Assembly: GCA_963832715.1 (NCBI GenBank)
Contig: CAWHVB010000009.1
Span: 1 to 64,000 of the forward strand
Length of the DNA stretch: 64,000 nucleotides
From: DATFVA01 sp963832715
Lineage (GTDB): Bacteria > Bacteroidota > Ignavibacteria > Ignavibacteriales > Ignavibacteriaceae
Direction: 5' to 3'
The stretch's first letter is position 1. The number at the start of each line of letters is the position of its first letter. Below are positions 55,840-63,306 of the stretch, in pieces. The notes under the pieces were generated by a model, which was not told the origin of the DNA, did no database searches, and worked only from the letters and a program-made list of their open reading frames with translations. A program made the translations under genes and the position numbers.

Positions 55840-56303
55840 CAGCTGTTAATTTAAAAATATGTTATCAATAGTCAGTTCCTCATTATCAAATTGTGACACT
55901 GACATTTTGTCATATATAGATATTTTCAACAGTGAAAAACTGCCTTATTTGGCTGTTTTTCTATTGTCTCAATTTGAGTCCTTCTCCGTCCCTTCTCCGT
56001 CCTTTCTCCGTCATTAAACCGGTATCAATACCTCGACTGACATTTTGTCAAAGGTGTTGATTATCTAAACAGAATCCGATGCCCTTCTCCGGCTTCCCAT
56101 ACTTAAAACTTTTGTCATTTTTAAATCTTTTCCGGTAACTGTTCAAAAAATAATTTTCCTTTCTGGTTCATCTTTATTTGACTCCTGGCGGCAAAAAAAA
56201 ACACCTGAATTTTTTCCGCTTAACATAAATATTTTTACTTCCTGCTTAACTCTGATTAAGTTTGGATGTTACAATTTTTGAAAAGAATTAAACGGGTAGA
56301 CAA
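55840..56303. promoter_or_regulatory. Intergenic region with twin CTGACATTTTGTCA sites and 11-bp repeats
   Basis: Two exact 14-base copies of CTGACATTTTGTCA lie at 55899-55912 and 56037-56050, each containing the inverted repeat TGAC/GTCA. Between them three 11-bp units CTTCTCCGTCC (the third altered) run from 55981 to about 56013. The arrangement upstream of a secreted hydrolase suggests an operator pair, but no regulator is known to me for it. Confidence 0.5.
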
Positions 56304-57722
56304 ATGTTGAACAGAATATTATTACTTTCCTTTTTAGTTGTATCGTTGAGTCTAACAGGTATAGCTCAGACAGACAACAGTGCGATTATTGGGACCTGGC
56401 AGGGATCGCTGAAGGTTTCCGGGTTTGAACTTCATATAGTATTCAACGTATCCGAAAATAACGGAACCCTTTCAACTACACTCGATAGTCCTGATCAGAA
56501 TGCATACGGAATTAAGGTCGATTCAACTTCATTCCGGAACGACAGTGTACATTTTGATATTCCTTCAATAAAAGGTTTTTATGAAGGAGTGTATCAGACG
56601 GATAGTATATCCGGGACGTGGCACCAGGGAGGGAATGCCTGGCCTGTAGTTCTTAAAAAAACAGAAAAGGTTGAACAGCCGAAGCACACGCAGGTACCTG
56701 AAAAACCTTATCCATATAATGAAGAGGAAGTGACGTTTGTCGACAGCGAAGCAGGTATTGAACTTGCAGGAACGCTTACAACTCCTAAGGAGGGCGGACC
56801 CTTCCCGGCAGTAGTATTAGTTACCGGATCCGGGCCGCAGGACAGGGATGAAACGCTGCTTGGCCACAAGCCTTTTCTTGTCCTGGCAGATTACCTTACA
56901 CGGCATGGAATTGCAGTACTCCGTTACGACGACCGCGGTGTGGGAAAATCAGCAGGTAAATTTTCTACTGCAACCACAAATGACTTTGTGAACGACGCCC
57001 TTGCTGCTGTCAAATTCCTGGAAAACAGAAAAGATATCAGGAAGGATGAAACAGGAATAATAGGACATAGCGAAGGGGGTCTTGTTGCGCCGCTCGCCGC
57101 AGTAAAAAGTAACGATGTTAATTTTATTGTGCTGATGGCAGGTCCCGGAGTACCGGGCAAAGATATCCTTGTTGAACAGAGCGAGCTGATTGAAAAAGCT
57201 ATGGGGATGAGTGAAGACAGGATTGAACAGGGAACCGAACTGGCGAAGAAATTTTATCAGGTTGTGGAAAATGAAAAAGACAGTGCGGCCGCAGCAGAAA
57301 AGATAAAAGAACTTTACAGAAACTATTATGCTTCACTTGATTCAACAGATAAAGCTGAGTTCGGAAACGATCCGGAATCTGTTTTCGATAGGCAGGCAAG
57401 TACGCTTCTGACTCCCTGGTTCAAATTCTTCCTTACCTACGATCCAAAACCGACCCTGGAAAAAGTTAAGGTACCTGTTCTGGCAATCAACGGAGAAAAC
57501 GATCTGCAGGTTCCGCCTAAACAGAATCTTCCCGTAATAGAGGAAGCATTAAAGGAAGGCGGAAATAAGGATTACAAAGTGGTTGAAATTCCTAAACTCA
57601 ATCATCTCTTCCAGACTTCAGAAACCGGTTCACCTACAGAGTATGGAAAAATCGAAGAAACAATTTCTCCCAAAGCGCTGGAAATAATTGGAAACTGGAT
57701 TTCAGAACATACTAAGAAATAG
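56304..57722 (+). CDS. Secreted alpha/beta hydrolase (S33-like) with N-terminal beta domain
   Basis: 472 residues. Signal peptide (1-21, ending GIAQ), then a beta-rich domain (about 25-118, IIGTWQGSLKVSGFELHIVF, then GFYEGVYQTDSISGTW) of a type common in Bacteroidota hydrolases. The catalytic domain has RYDDRGVGKS and the nucleophile elbow GHSEGG (254-259, Ser256). The acid is probably Asp in NGENDLQVP and the base His in KLNHLFQTSE. It is likely a periplasmic or secreted esterase/peptidase. The stop precedes the alkD gene by five bases, so they are an operon. Confidence 0.9.
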   Translation: MLNRILLLSFLVVSLSLTGIAQTDNSAIIGTWQGSLKVSGFELHIVFNVSENNGTLSTTLDSPDQNAYGIKVDSTSFRNDSVHFDIPSIKGFYEGVYQTDSISGTWHQGGNAWPVVLKKTEKVEQPKHTQVPEKPYPYNEEEVTFVDSEAGIELAGTLTTPKEGGPFPAVVLVTGSGPQDRDETLLGHKPFLVLADYLTRHGIAVLRYDDRGVGKSAGKFSTATTNDFVNDALAAVKFLENRKDIRKDETGIIGHSEGGLVAPLAAVKSNDVNFIVLMAGPGVPGKDILVEQSELIEKAMGMSEDRIEQGTELAKKFYQVVENEKDSAAAAEKIKELYRNYYASLDSTDKAEFGNDPESVFDRQASTLLTPWFKFFLTYDPKPTLEKVKVPVLAINGENDLQVPPKQNLPVIEEALKEGGNKDYKVVEIPKLNHLFQTSETGSPTEYGKIEETISPKALEIIGNWISEHTKK

Positions 57723-57727
57723 TTCAA

Positions 57728-58432
57728 ATGGGATTAAAAGAACTAAGATCGGAATTAAAAAAGGAAGCAGATAAAGAACAGGCAATTAATCTTCAAAGAT
57801 TTTTCAAAACGGGGAAAGGTGAATACGGTGAGGGGGATATATTTTACGGAATTAAAGTTCCTGTTCAGAGAAGAATAGCAAAAAATCATAAAGAAATTTC
57901 TCTTAAAGATATCCGTGAACTATTAGACTCTCCTATCCACGAGGAAAGACTTACAGCTTTATTTATTCTTGTTGAACAATATGCTGAAGGGGATGATAAA
58001 ACGAAAGAAGAAATATTCCGGCTCTATCTGAAGAATACAACGAAAATTAATAATTGGGACCTTGTTGATTTAAGTGCGCCGAAAATTGTTGGTGCACATT
58101 TATACAATAGGAATAAGGATATACTCTTCAAGCTTGCCGAATCCTCAAATCTGTGGGAGAGGAGGATAGCAATTCTATCGACCATGTACTTCATAAGAAA
58201 TCTCCACTTCGAAACGACATTCAAAATAGCTGAAATTCTTCTGAATGATAAACACGATCTTATCCATAAAGGAACCGGCTGGATGCTCAGAGAGATCGGG
58301 AATAAAAGCATCACGGAAGAAGAAATATTTCTCAAAAAATATTACAAACTTATGCCCAGAACTATGCTGCGCTATGCTATAGAAAAATTCCCCGAAGAAA
58401 AGAGAAAGGCTTACCTGCAGGGAAACATATAG
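57728..58432 (+). CDS. DNA alkylation repair protein (AlkD-like HEAT repeat)
   Basis: 234 residues of the AlkC/AlkD fold built from HEAT repeats. The characteristic residues include NNWDLVDLSAPKIVG (Asp-Leu-Val-Asp) and LWERRIAILSTMYFI, with the active-site Trp, Asp and Arg candidates of AlkD. The tail RTMLRYAIEKFPEEKRKAYL is also typical. Such enzymes excise bulky N3- and N7-alkylpurines without base flipping. It lies five bases after the hydrolase, and a perfect hairpin follows its stop. Confidence 0.9.
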   Translation: MGLKELRSELKKEADKEQAINLQRFFKTGKGEYGEGDIFYGIKVPVQRRIAKNHKEISLKDIRELLDSPIHEERLTALFILVEQYAEGDDKTKEEIFRLYLKNTTKINNWDLVDLSAPKIVGAHLYNRNKDILFKLAESSNLWERRIAILSTMYFIRNLHFETTFKIAEILLNDKHDLIHKGTGWMLREIGNKSITEEEIFLKKYYKLMPRTMLRYAIEKFPEEKRKAYLQGNI

Positions 58433-58434
58433 TA

Positions 58435-58455
58435 AAGCCAAACGCCGTTTGGCTT
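58435..58455. terminator. Perfect 9-bp hairpin after alkD
   Basis: AAGCCAAAC, loop GCC, GTTTGGCTT starts two bases after the alkD stop region and is followed by AAATAA rather than T residues. It could act as a transcription end or RNA stabiliser. Its form (perfect stem, three-base loop) also resembles the dispersed hairpin family. Confidence 0.5.
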
Positions 58456-58566
58456 AAATAACTATTGCAGGATGGAAAAATCTAAAAACTTCGTTAATGA
58501 GATTTAGTAGGGGCGCAGGAAGATGATTGAGACGTAACTCGGCAAACTTGTTCTATGCCTGCCGGG

Positions 58567-58743
58567 TATTTCGGAGCGATGGTTGCCGGGTATTTCGGAG
58601 CGCGGTTGCCGAGTATTTCGGAGCGTGGTTGCCGAGTATTTCGGAGCGTGGTTGCCGAGTATTTCGGAGCGTGGTTGCCGAGTATTTCGGAGCGCGGTTG
58701 CCGAGTATTTCGGAGCTGCGGTTGCCGAGTATTTCGGAGCGAA
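58567..58743. repeat. Eight-copy 23-bp tandem repeat, array A
   Basis: Unit starts are at 58567, 58591, 58614, 58637, 58660, 58683, 58706 and 58730, spaced 23 or 24 bases. Each unit begins TATTTCGGAGCG and ends GGTTGCCGAG, with small changes (AT, CG, TG or CTG after GGAGC). Because 23 is not a multiple of three, the frames rotate from unit to unit, and none contains a stop. Confidence 0.92.
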
Positions 58744-58811
58744 GCGGAGAAATGTATCGAGGCAAAGCGGAGAAATGTATCGAGGCAAAGCGGAGAAATG
58801 TACCGAGGCAT
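58744..58811. repeat. Three-copy 23-bp tandem repeat, array B
   Basis: Three units start at 58744, 58767 and 58790, each beginning GCGGAGAAATGTA and ending TCGAGGCAAA (last one CCGAGG). The period equals that of array A next to it, and the B unit, reversed and complemented, shares the pieces TTGCC and ATTTC with A. The two could be diverged opposite-orientation relatives of a single unit. Confidence 0.85.
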
Positions 58812-58890
58812 ATTTATTTTCATCCATTCACTGATTAATTTCTCACTGGTAATTCTTTTATTCATTTCAGTCTGACCATCGAGGATACAA

Positions 58891-59601
58891 ATGAAACACG
58901 ACCATAAAAGCACTGCAGTCTGCCAGATATGTAAAAAAGAAAAGAAAATGAGTGAATTAATGCCCGGAATATCCGTGCCGGATTCAATAGTGAATCTTAT
59001 AACCCAAAAGAATTATCAGTGGGACCCGGAGGGATTTATCTGCCTGGAAGATCTGAATAAGTTCAGATCAGAGTTCGTTAAAGGAATCCTTACGGAAGAA
59101 AAAGGTACGCTTTCAGAATTTGAAAAGGAGGTATTCGACAGTATTGTTGATCGCGATATTCTTTCTAAAGATGTAGATGCGGCATATGAAACAAAGTCCT
59201 CCTGGGGAGAAAAATTATCCGATAAAATTGCAAAGTTCGGCGGAAGCTGGCCGTTCATCATCATATTTCTTCTCTTTATTCTGATATGGATGATAATCAA
59301 CGTGATCATTCTGAGCAGCCGAAGTTTCGATCCTTATCCTTTCATTCTGTTAAATCTCGTACTGTCCTGTATAGCAGCAATCCAGGCCCCTGTAATTATG
59401 ATGAGCCAGAACAGGCAGGAATCAAAAGACAGGGCACGCTCTATGCACGACTACCAGATCAACCTGAAGGCTGAAGTGGAAATAAGAAGGCTTCATGACA
59501 AAATGGATCATCTGCTGAAAGAGCAGGGAATGCGGATGCTTGAAATTCAGCAGATACAGATGGAAATGATAGAGGAAATTTCTAAAAATATTAAAAAATA
59601 G
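58891..59601 (+). CDS. DUF1003 domain-containing membrane protein
   Basis: 236 residues. The N terminus has a CQICKK metal-site-like pair. SSWGEKLSDKIAKFGGSWPFI leads into two transmembrane helices (about 119-142 and 150-172) with SFDPYPFILLNLVLSCIAAIQAPVIMMSQNRQ, the DUF1003 signature. A long cytoplasmic helix follows (DYQINLKAEVEIRRLHDKMDHLLKEQ). Function is unknown; relatives are often near transport or stress genes. ATCGAGGATACAA precedes the ATG. It is separated by 10 bases from ridA. Confidence 0.88.
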   Translation: MKHDHKSTAVCQICKKEKKMSELMPGISVPDSIVNLITQKNYQWDPEGFICLEDLNKFRSEFVKGILTEEKGTLSEFEKEVFDSIVDRDILSKDVDAAYETKSSWGEKLSDKIAKFGGSWPFIIIFLLFILIWMIINVIILSSRSFDPYPFILLNLVLSCIAAIQAPVIMMSQNRQESKDRARSMHDYQINLKAEVEIRRLHDKMDHLLKEQGMRMLEIQQIQMEMIEEISKNIKK

Positions 59602-59611
59602 AGAGGAACTG

Positions 59612-59998
59612 ATGTCAGGAAGAATTAATATCTCATCCGGTGCACAATGGGAGGATATAGTGGGATACTCCAGGGCTGTGAGGATCGGCAATGTGGTTGA
59701 GGTTTCGGGTACAACAGCAGCCGACGGTGAAAAAATAATGGATGATTACAATGCTTATGAACAGACAAAGTTCATCCTTGAAAAGATCGAAAATGCACTC
59801 AAGGAAGCCGGAGCTTCAATTAAAGATGTGATACGTACAAGAATGTTTGTTACTGATATCTCACAATGGAATGAGATCGGAAAGGCGCACGGGGAATTCT
59901 TTAAAGAGATAAAGCCGGTAAGCACAATGGTTGAAGTCAAAGCACTTATTTCCCCGGGACTTGTAGTTGAGATTGAAGCCACAGCAATTATTAATTGA
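59612..59998 (+). CDS. RidA family enamine/imine deaminase
   Basis: 128 residues, the normal length. VEVSGTTAADGE, the long helix around EQTKFILEKIENALKEAGAS, and DVIRTRMFVTDI with the substrate-binding Arg are present, as is STMVEVKALISPGLVVEIEATAI at the end. RidA proteins hydrolyse reactive 2-aminoacrylate-type intermediates. AGAGGAACTG precedes the ATG. It follows the DUF1003 gene by 10 bases and precedes a VOC protein gene by about 50, so all three may be cotranscribed. Confidence 0.92.
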   Translation: MSGRINISSGAQWEDIVGYSRAVRIGNVVEVSGTTAADGEKIMDDYNAYEQTKFILEKIENALKEAGASIKDVIRTRMFVTDISQWNEIGKAHGEFFKEIKPVSTMVEVKALISPGLVVEIEATAIIN

Positions 59999-60051
59999 TA
60001 TGAACTTTATTATCTTTCGGTGTATATGAAAAACAGTATGGAACGTTATTG

Positions 60052-60538
60052 ATGGAAAACAAAATTCATCCCGGTACAAGGATCGGGCATGTTCACCTGA
60101 CAGTATCTGACCTCGAACGGTCTCTGAAATTTTACAGGGATCTGCTTGGCTTCGAGGTTACTGCATGGTACGGTGATTCAGCTGTATTTTTATCGGCTGG
60201 CGGATATCATCATCATATAGGATTAAATACCTGGGCCGGAAAAAATGCCTCTCCCCCGCCGCCGGGTCATACAGGACTTTATCACTTTGCTATACTACTT
60301 CCCGACCGGAAAGAGCTGGCTAAAGTCTTTAAGAGACTGTGGGAGGTAAATTACCCGCTTAGAAGGTGCATCGGATCATGGCGTATCGGAATCAATATAT
60401 TTAACAGATCCCGATGGGAATGGCGTGGAGATCTATGCCGATAAACCGGAACCTGAATGGCAGAGAGATAAATCAGGTAACCTTGTTATGTATACTGAAG
60501 CTTTGAATCTTCCTGATTTATTGTCTGAATTAGAGTGA
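60052..60538 (+). CDS. VOC family (glyoxalase/dioxygenase-fold) protein, single-base frameshift
   Basis: The first 105 codons (ATG 60052; a TTG at 60049 precedes it) encode a vicinal-oxygen-chelate half: IGHVHLTVSDLERSLKFYRDLLGFEV, then GGYHHHIGLNTWAG and GLYHFAILLPDR. The 0 frame then goes astray and stops at 60444, but in the next frame from about 60361 the proper continuation LEGASDHGVSESIYLTDP, GNGVEIYADKPE follows to a TGA at 60538. One extra base near 60357-60362 explains it. The metal ligands (first His, Glu in GVEIYAD) are otherwise intact, so this is either a recent mutation or a sequencing error. Confidence 0.8.
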
Positions 60539-60575
60539 TATTCAATCTTTTTTATTTACGTAATTGCTTACATAT

Positions 60576-61526
60576 ATGGCAACTGATGATATAATAAAAG
60601 AGTTAGGGGAACTTGGTATGGCTACCCGTTTGAAGCGTCTTGGTGAAAGACTCTCTTCGGACGTTGCCCGAATTTACAAAAGCAGAAAGCTTGAATTCGA
60701 ACCAAAATGGTTTACTACTATGTACGCTTTATATAAAAACGGATCAATGAGCGTGCAGGCGCTTGCTCAGTCACTCGGGTTCACACATCCTGCGATTATC
60801 CAGTTTGTAAATCAGATGAAAAAGAAAGATCTGGTTGAGACAAGGCAGGGGGAGGATAAGCGGGTAAACCTGATTTCGCTTACTCAAAAGGGCATAGAAA
60901 CTTTCAATTCAATCCGACCATTGCTGACCGATATTGAGGAGGTGACTTCTGAAGTAATTAATTCTCCCGGACTTGATATGCTTCTCCTGCTCGACAGGAT
61001 AGAAGACACCCTTGACCGGAAAAGTATATATGACAGAATAAATGAAAGAATAAAAGATAGAGAGTTGAAAGAAGTAAGGATTATAAGCTATGATCCAAAA
61101 TATAAAGATGAGTTTAAAAGACTAAATGAAGAATGGCTTAAGAAATATTTTTCAGTTGAAGCGGAAGATGAAAAGATATTATCCAATCCCGAAGAGATCC
61201 GCAAAAATGGAGGAGAAATATTCTTTGCCCTCTATAATAACGAGATAGCCGGGACATGTGCTGTAATAAAAGCCGATAAACATTCTTTCGAACTGGCAAA
61301 AATGGGAGTTACCCAAAAATACCAGGGTAAACAAATTGGAAGGAAACTGGCGCTGACGGCAATCGGCTATGCGGTAGCAAAAAACGCAAAAAGTATATTC
61401 CTTGAAACCAGCAATAAGCTATCATCAGCATTAAGCCTGTATAAAAAACTGGGCTTCGAACAGATCCCAAACGATAATCCCGAAAAATATAAACGCTGCA
61501 CCATTAAGATGAAACTGGACGTCTGA
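60576..61526 (+). CDS. MarR-type regulator fused to GNAT acetyltransferase
   Basis: 316 residues from ATG 60576. Residues about 10-150 are a MarR winged helix (MSVQALAQSLGFTHPAIIQFVNQMKKKDLVETRQGEDKR in two pieces), and about 160-316 a GNAT domain with IFFALYNNEIAGTCAVI, ELAKMGVTQKYQGKQIGRKL (motif A, acetyl-CoA pyrophosphate loop) and ALSLYKKLGFEQIP. Such fusions can sense and acetylate a ligand. No target operon is evident. It ends 10 bases before the DUF3298 gene, so it may share a transcript with it. Confidence 0.88.
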   Translation: MATDDIIKELGELGMATRLKRLGERLSSDVARIYKSRKLEFEPKWFTTMYALYKNGSMSVQALAQSLGFTHPAIIQFVNQMKKKDLVETRQGEDKRVNLISLTQKGIETFNSIRPLLTDIEEVTSEVINSPGLDMLLLLDRIEDTLDRKSIYDRINERIKDRELKEVRIISYDPKYKDEFKRLNEEWLKKYFSVEAEDEKILSNPEEIRKNGGEIFFALYNNEIAGTCAVIKADKHSFELAKMGVTQKYQGKQIGRKLALTAIGYAVAKNAKSIFLETSNKLSSALSLYKKLGFEQIPNDNPEKYKRCTIKMKLDV

Positions 61527-61536
61527 GCAAAACGCC

Positions 61537-62688
61537 ATGAATAAATTAATTATGCTTCTCTTCGTCGTTTCCTTGGCAGGAATGAGTTTTCCCGGTGATA
61601 CGACCGGCATATCATCCTACTTCTATAAAAGACTCGAAGGCACTATAGACGGTAATATGAAGATCCGGATGAATCTTACCCGTATGGATTCAGTTCTTGA
61701 CGGCAATTACTTCTACGAAAATAATGGTGAGCCTATCTATTTCCAGTATTACAGTTATATTAAAGACGATGGAAGTATCCACATTGAAGAAGAGGGCGGA
61801 TACGATGAAGAATACAATACCATTATAACAGGAATATTTGACGGAAAATTTACTTCTACCAGTGAGATCGACGGGAAATGGCTGACTCCGGATTCAGGCA
61901 AAGTTTTCAATTTCACCTTGAAAGAGAACTACCCTCCGGGAAGTTCCGGTTTTGATATAAAACATTTCAGTAAGGATTATGGCGAATCTGATTATTCGGA
62001 TTATGCTGTTTCAATCGACCTGAGCTACCCTGAAATGACCGGGTATCCTGATGAAAAAGTGATGCAGAAAATTAACTCTTATATAATGCACTTCTATCTG
62101 GGTGAGTCGATGCAGGGAGATAACGGATATACAGATATAAACGATCGAATGGAATCTTTTATAGAAGATTACAAAAATGATATCGAAGCAGATTCGGAAC
62201 TCTTCAAGGATTATAAACCTGTTTATGAAAATAATGAATTTACCAGTATTACATTCAACTCGGATTATATTCTTTCGCTGGAAATAACCGAATATATCTT
62301 TACAGGGGGAGCCCATGGTAATTCTTCATTCTCACTCTCCAGCTTCAATCTTGAAACGGGAGAGCGCATTAAGCTGGAAGATATCTTCCGGGGAAATTAC
62401 AAAGAAAAACTAAATCGTGTTGGTGAAAAAATCTTCAGAGAACATTACCAGGCTGATTCTACTCAGTCGCTTTATGATCAGGGATTCTTTGGATTTGAGA
62501 ATGGTTTTGCATTAAATGAAAATTTCGATTTGTATAAAGGGGGAATAAAATTCCAGTTTAATCCTTATGAGGCAGGGGCATATGTACTTGGGGCACCCGA
62601 GGTTTATATCCCTTATTCAGAGATAAGGGAGATCATACGCGATGACAGTCCGCTTGGAAAAATGCTGAATAATTCTCAATCAAGGTAG
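61537..62688 (+). CDS. Secreted DUF4163/DUF3298 (RsiV-like) protein
   Basis: 383 residues with a signal peptide (1-19, ending MSFPG). A beta-rich N-terminal part (about 25-130) is followed by a DUF4163-like segment (ISIDLSYPEMTGYPDEKVMQKIN) and a DUF3298 module with the signature FTGGAHGN, FNLETGERIKLEDIF and IKFQFNPYEAGAYVLGAPEVYIPYSEI. Similar modules occur in RsiV anti-sigma factors and PdaC-like peptidoglycan proteins that may bind lysozyme. It probably lies in the periplasm. The stop overlaps, on the other strand, with a 31-codon gene. Confidence 0.82.
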   Translation: MNKLIMLLFVVSLAGMSFPGDTTGISSYFYKRLEGTIDGNMKIRMNLTRMDSVLDGNYFYENNGEPIYFQYYSYIKDDGSIHIEEEGGYDEEYNTIITGIFDGKFTSTSEIDGKWLTPDSGKVFNFTLKENYPPGSSGFDIKHFSKDYGESDYSDYAVSIDLSYPEMTGYPDEKVMQKINSYIMHFYLGESMQGDNGYTDINDRMESFIEDYKNDIEADSELFKDYKPVYENNEFTSITFNSDYILSLEITEYIFTGGAHGNSSFSLSSFNLETGERIKLEDIFRGNYKEKLNRVGEKIFREHYQADSTQSLYDQGFFGFENGFALNENFDLYKGGIKFQFNPYEAGAYVLGAPEVYIPYSEIREIIRDDSPLGKMLNNSQSR

Positions 62689-62771
62689 AGATAGAGATAT
62701 AAGCTCAGGGCAAACATTACTACAACAGCAGAAATGAACATCGCCAGGAATGAGTTAAAAAATAATTCCAT
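62676..62771 (-). CDS. 31-residue single-helix membrane protein
   Basis: Found outside the longer open frames. The ATG at 62771 is preceded by GGAGGATTTAACTA, with GGAGG eight bases upstream, the best ribosome site nearby. The product is one hydrophobic helix (NSFLAMFISAVVVMFALSL) flanked by MELF and YLYLYLD. It overlaps the end of the DUF3298 gene by 13 bases in the opposite direction. Its promoter would lie in the 62772-62833 gap before the EVE gene on the same strand, and it could be cotranscribed with that gene. Function unknown. Confidence 0.55.
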   Translation of the reverse strand: MELFFNSFLAMFISAVVVMFALSLYLYLYLD

Positions 62772-62833
62772 AGTTAAATCCTCCGCTCTTAATATGCTTT
62801 AATTCTTTCACTTTAGCAAGATTAATCTGACTA

Positions 62834-63259
62834 TCACAAACCGGGCTTCACATTCATATGCCTTGTAATGAGCTCAAAATCCTTCTTATTTATCTCAAAA
62901 AGCCCGAAACGGAACTTGAATCCCCACGACTTCTTATTTTCTATGAATTGGAGTTCATCGATCAAAGGACGGATGGGGGTCTCTTTACAATCCAAATATT
63001 GCGCATTTCTTCTGAATGGTTTGAAAGATTCGCTTATTTCCACCTGGTAAATATCATCGTCTCTGATTTGAGCTGCAGCCGTAAAAGCCTGAAGCGGTTC
63101 ACCATTTTCCAGGGATGATTTGGGGGAATAGAAAATAACAAAATCACCCCGATGAAGTTTTTGAAGCGGGGCTTTCTTTCCATGTCCTGCCTGCACTATT
63201 CCATTTTGTTTTCCGATCATAACATGATCTTTTGAAACTGTATTAATGAAATATTTCAT
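62834..63259 (-). CDS. EVE domain protein (UPF0310)
   Basis: 141 residues. YFINTVSKDHVMIGKQNGIVQAGHGKKAPLQKLHRGDFVIFYSPK is the characteristic PUA-like EVE domain, and YQVEISESFKPFRRNAQYL with SWGFKFRFGLFEINKKDF completes it. EVE domains recognise modified cytosines in DNA or RNA-like ligands and occur in defence contexts, but solitary UPF0310 members are of unknown role. It follows lysA on the same strand by about 47 bases. Confidence 0.9.
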   Translation of the reverse strand: MKYFINTVSKDHVMIGKQNGIVQAGHGKKAPLQKLHRGDFVIFYSPKSSLENGEPLQAFTAAAQIRDDDIYQVEISESFKPFRRNAQYLDCKETPIRPLIDELQFIENKKSWGFKFRFGLFEINKKDFELITRHMNVKPGL

Positions 63260-63306
63260 TCGTCTAAGCGGATTTATTTTTAGAAGTTCTGTTTCATATT
63301 ATGTTT

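Larger units (their letters stand above)
58433..58890. other. Intergenic region with 23-bp minisatellites
   Basis: After the hairpin and a short AT-rich spacer, two adjoining 23-bp tandem arrays fill 58567-58810. The remaining 80 bases precede the DUF1003 gene. Long open frames exist in all reading frames across the arrays because the units have no stop codons; I do not regard any of them as genes. Confidence 0.6.

Noticed and set aside
58567..58811. CRISPR array
   Set aside because: The repeats are directly adjacent, without unique spacers, and no cas genes are nearby.
58494..58913. Several open reading frames of about 70-140 residues on both strands over the 23-bp arrays
   Set aside because: They exist only because the repeat unit lacks stop codons in every phase; translations are repetitive and show no start context or homology.
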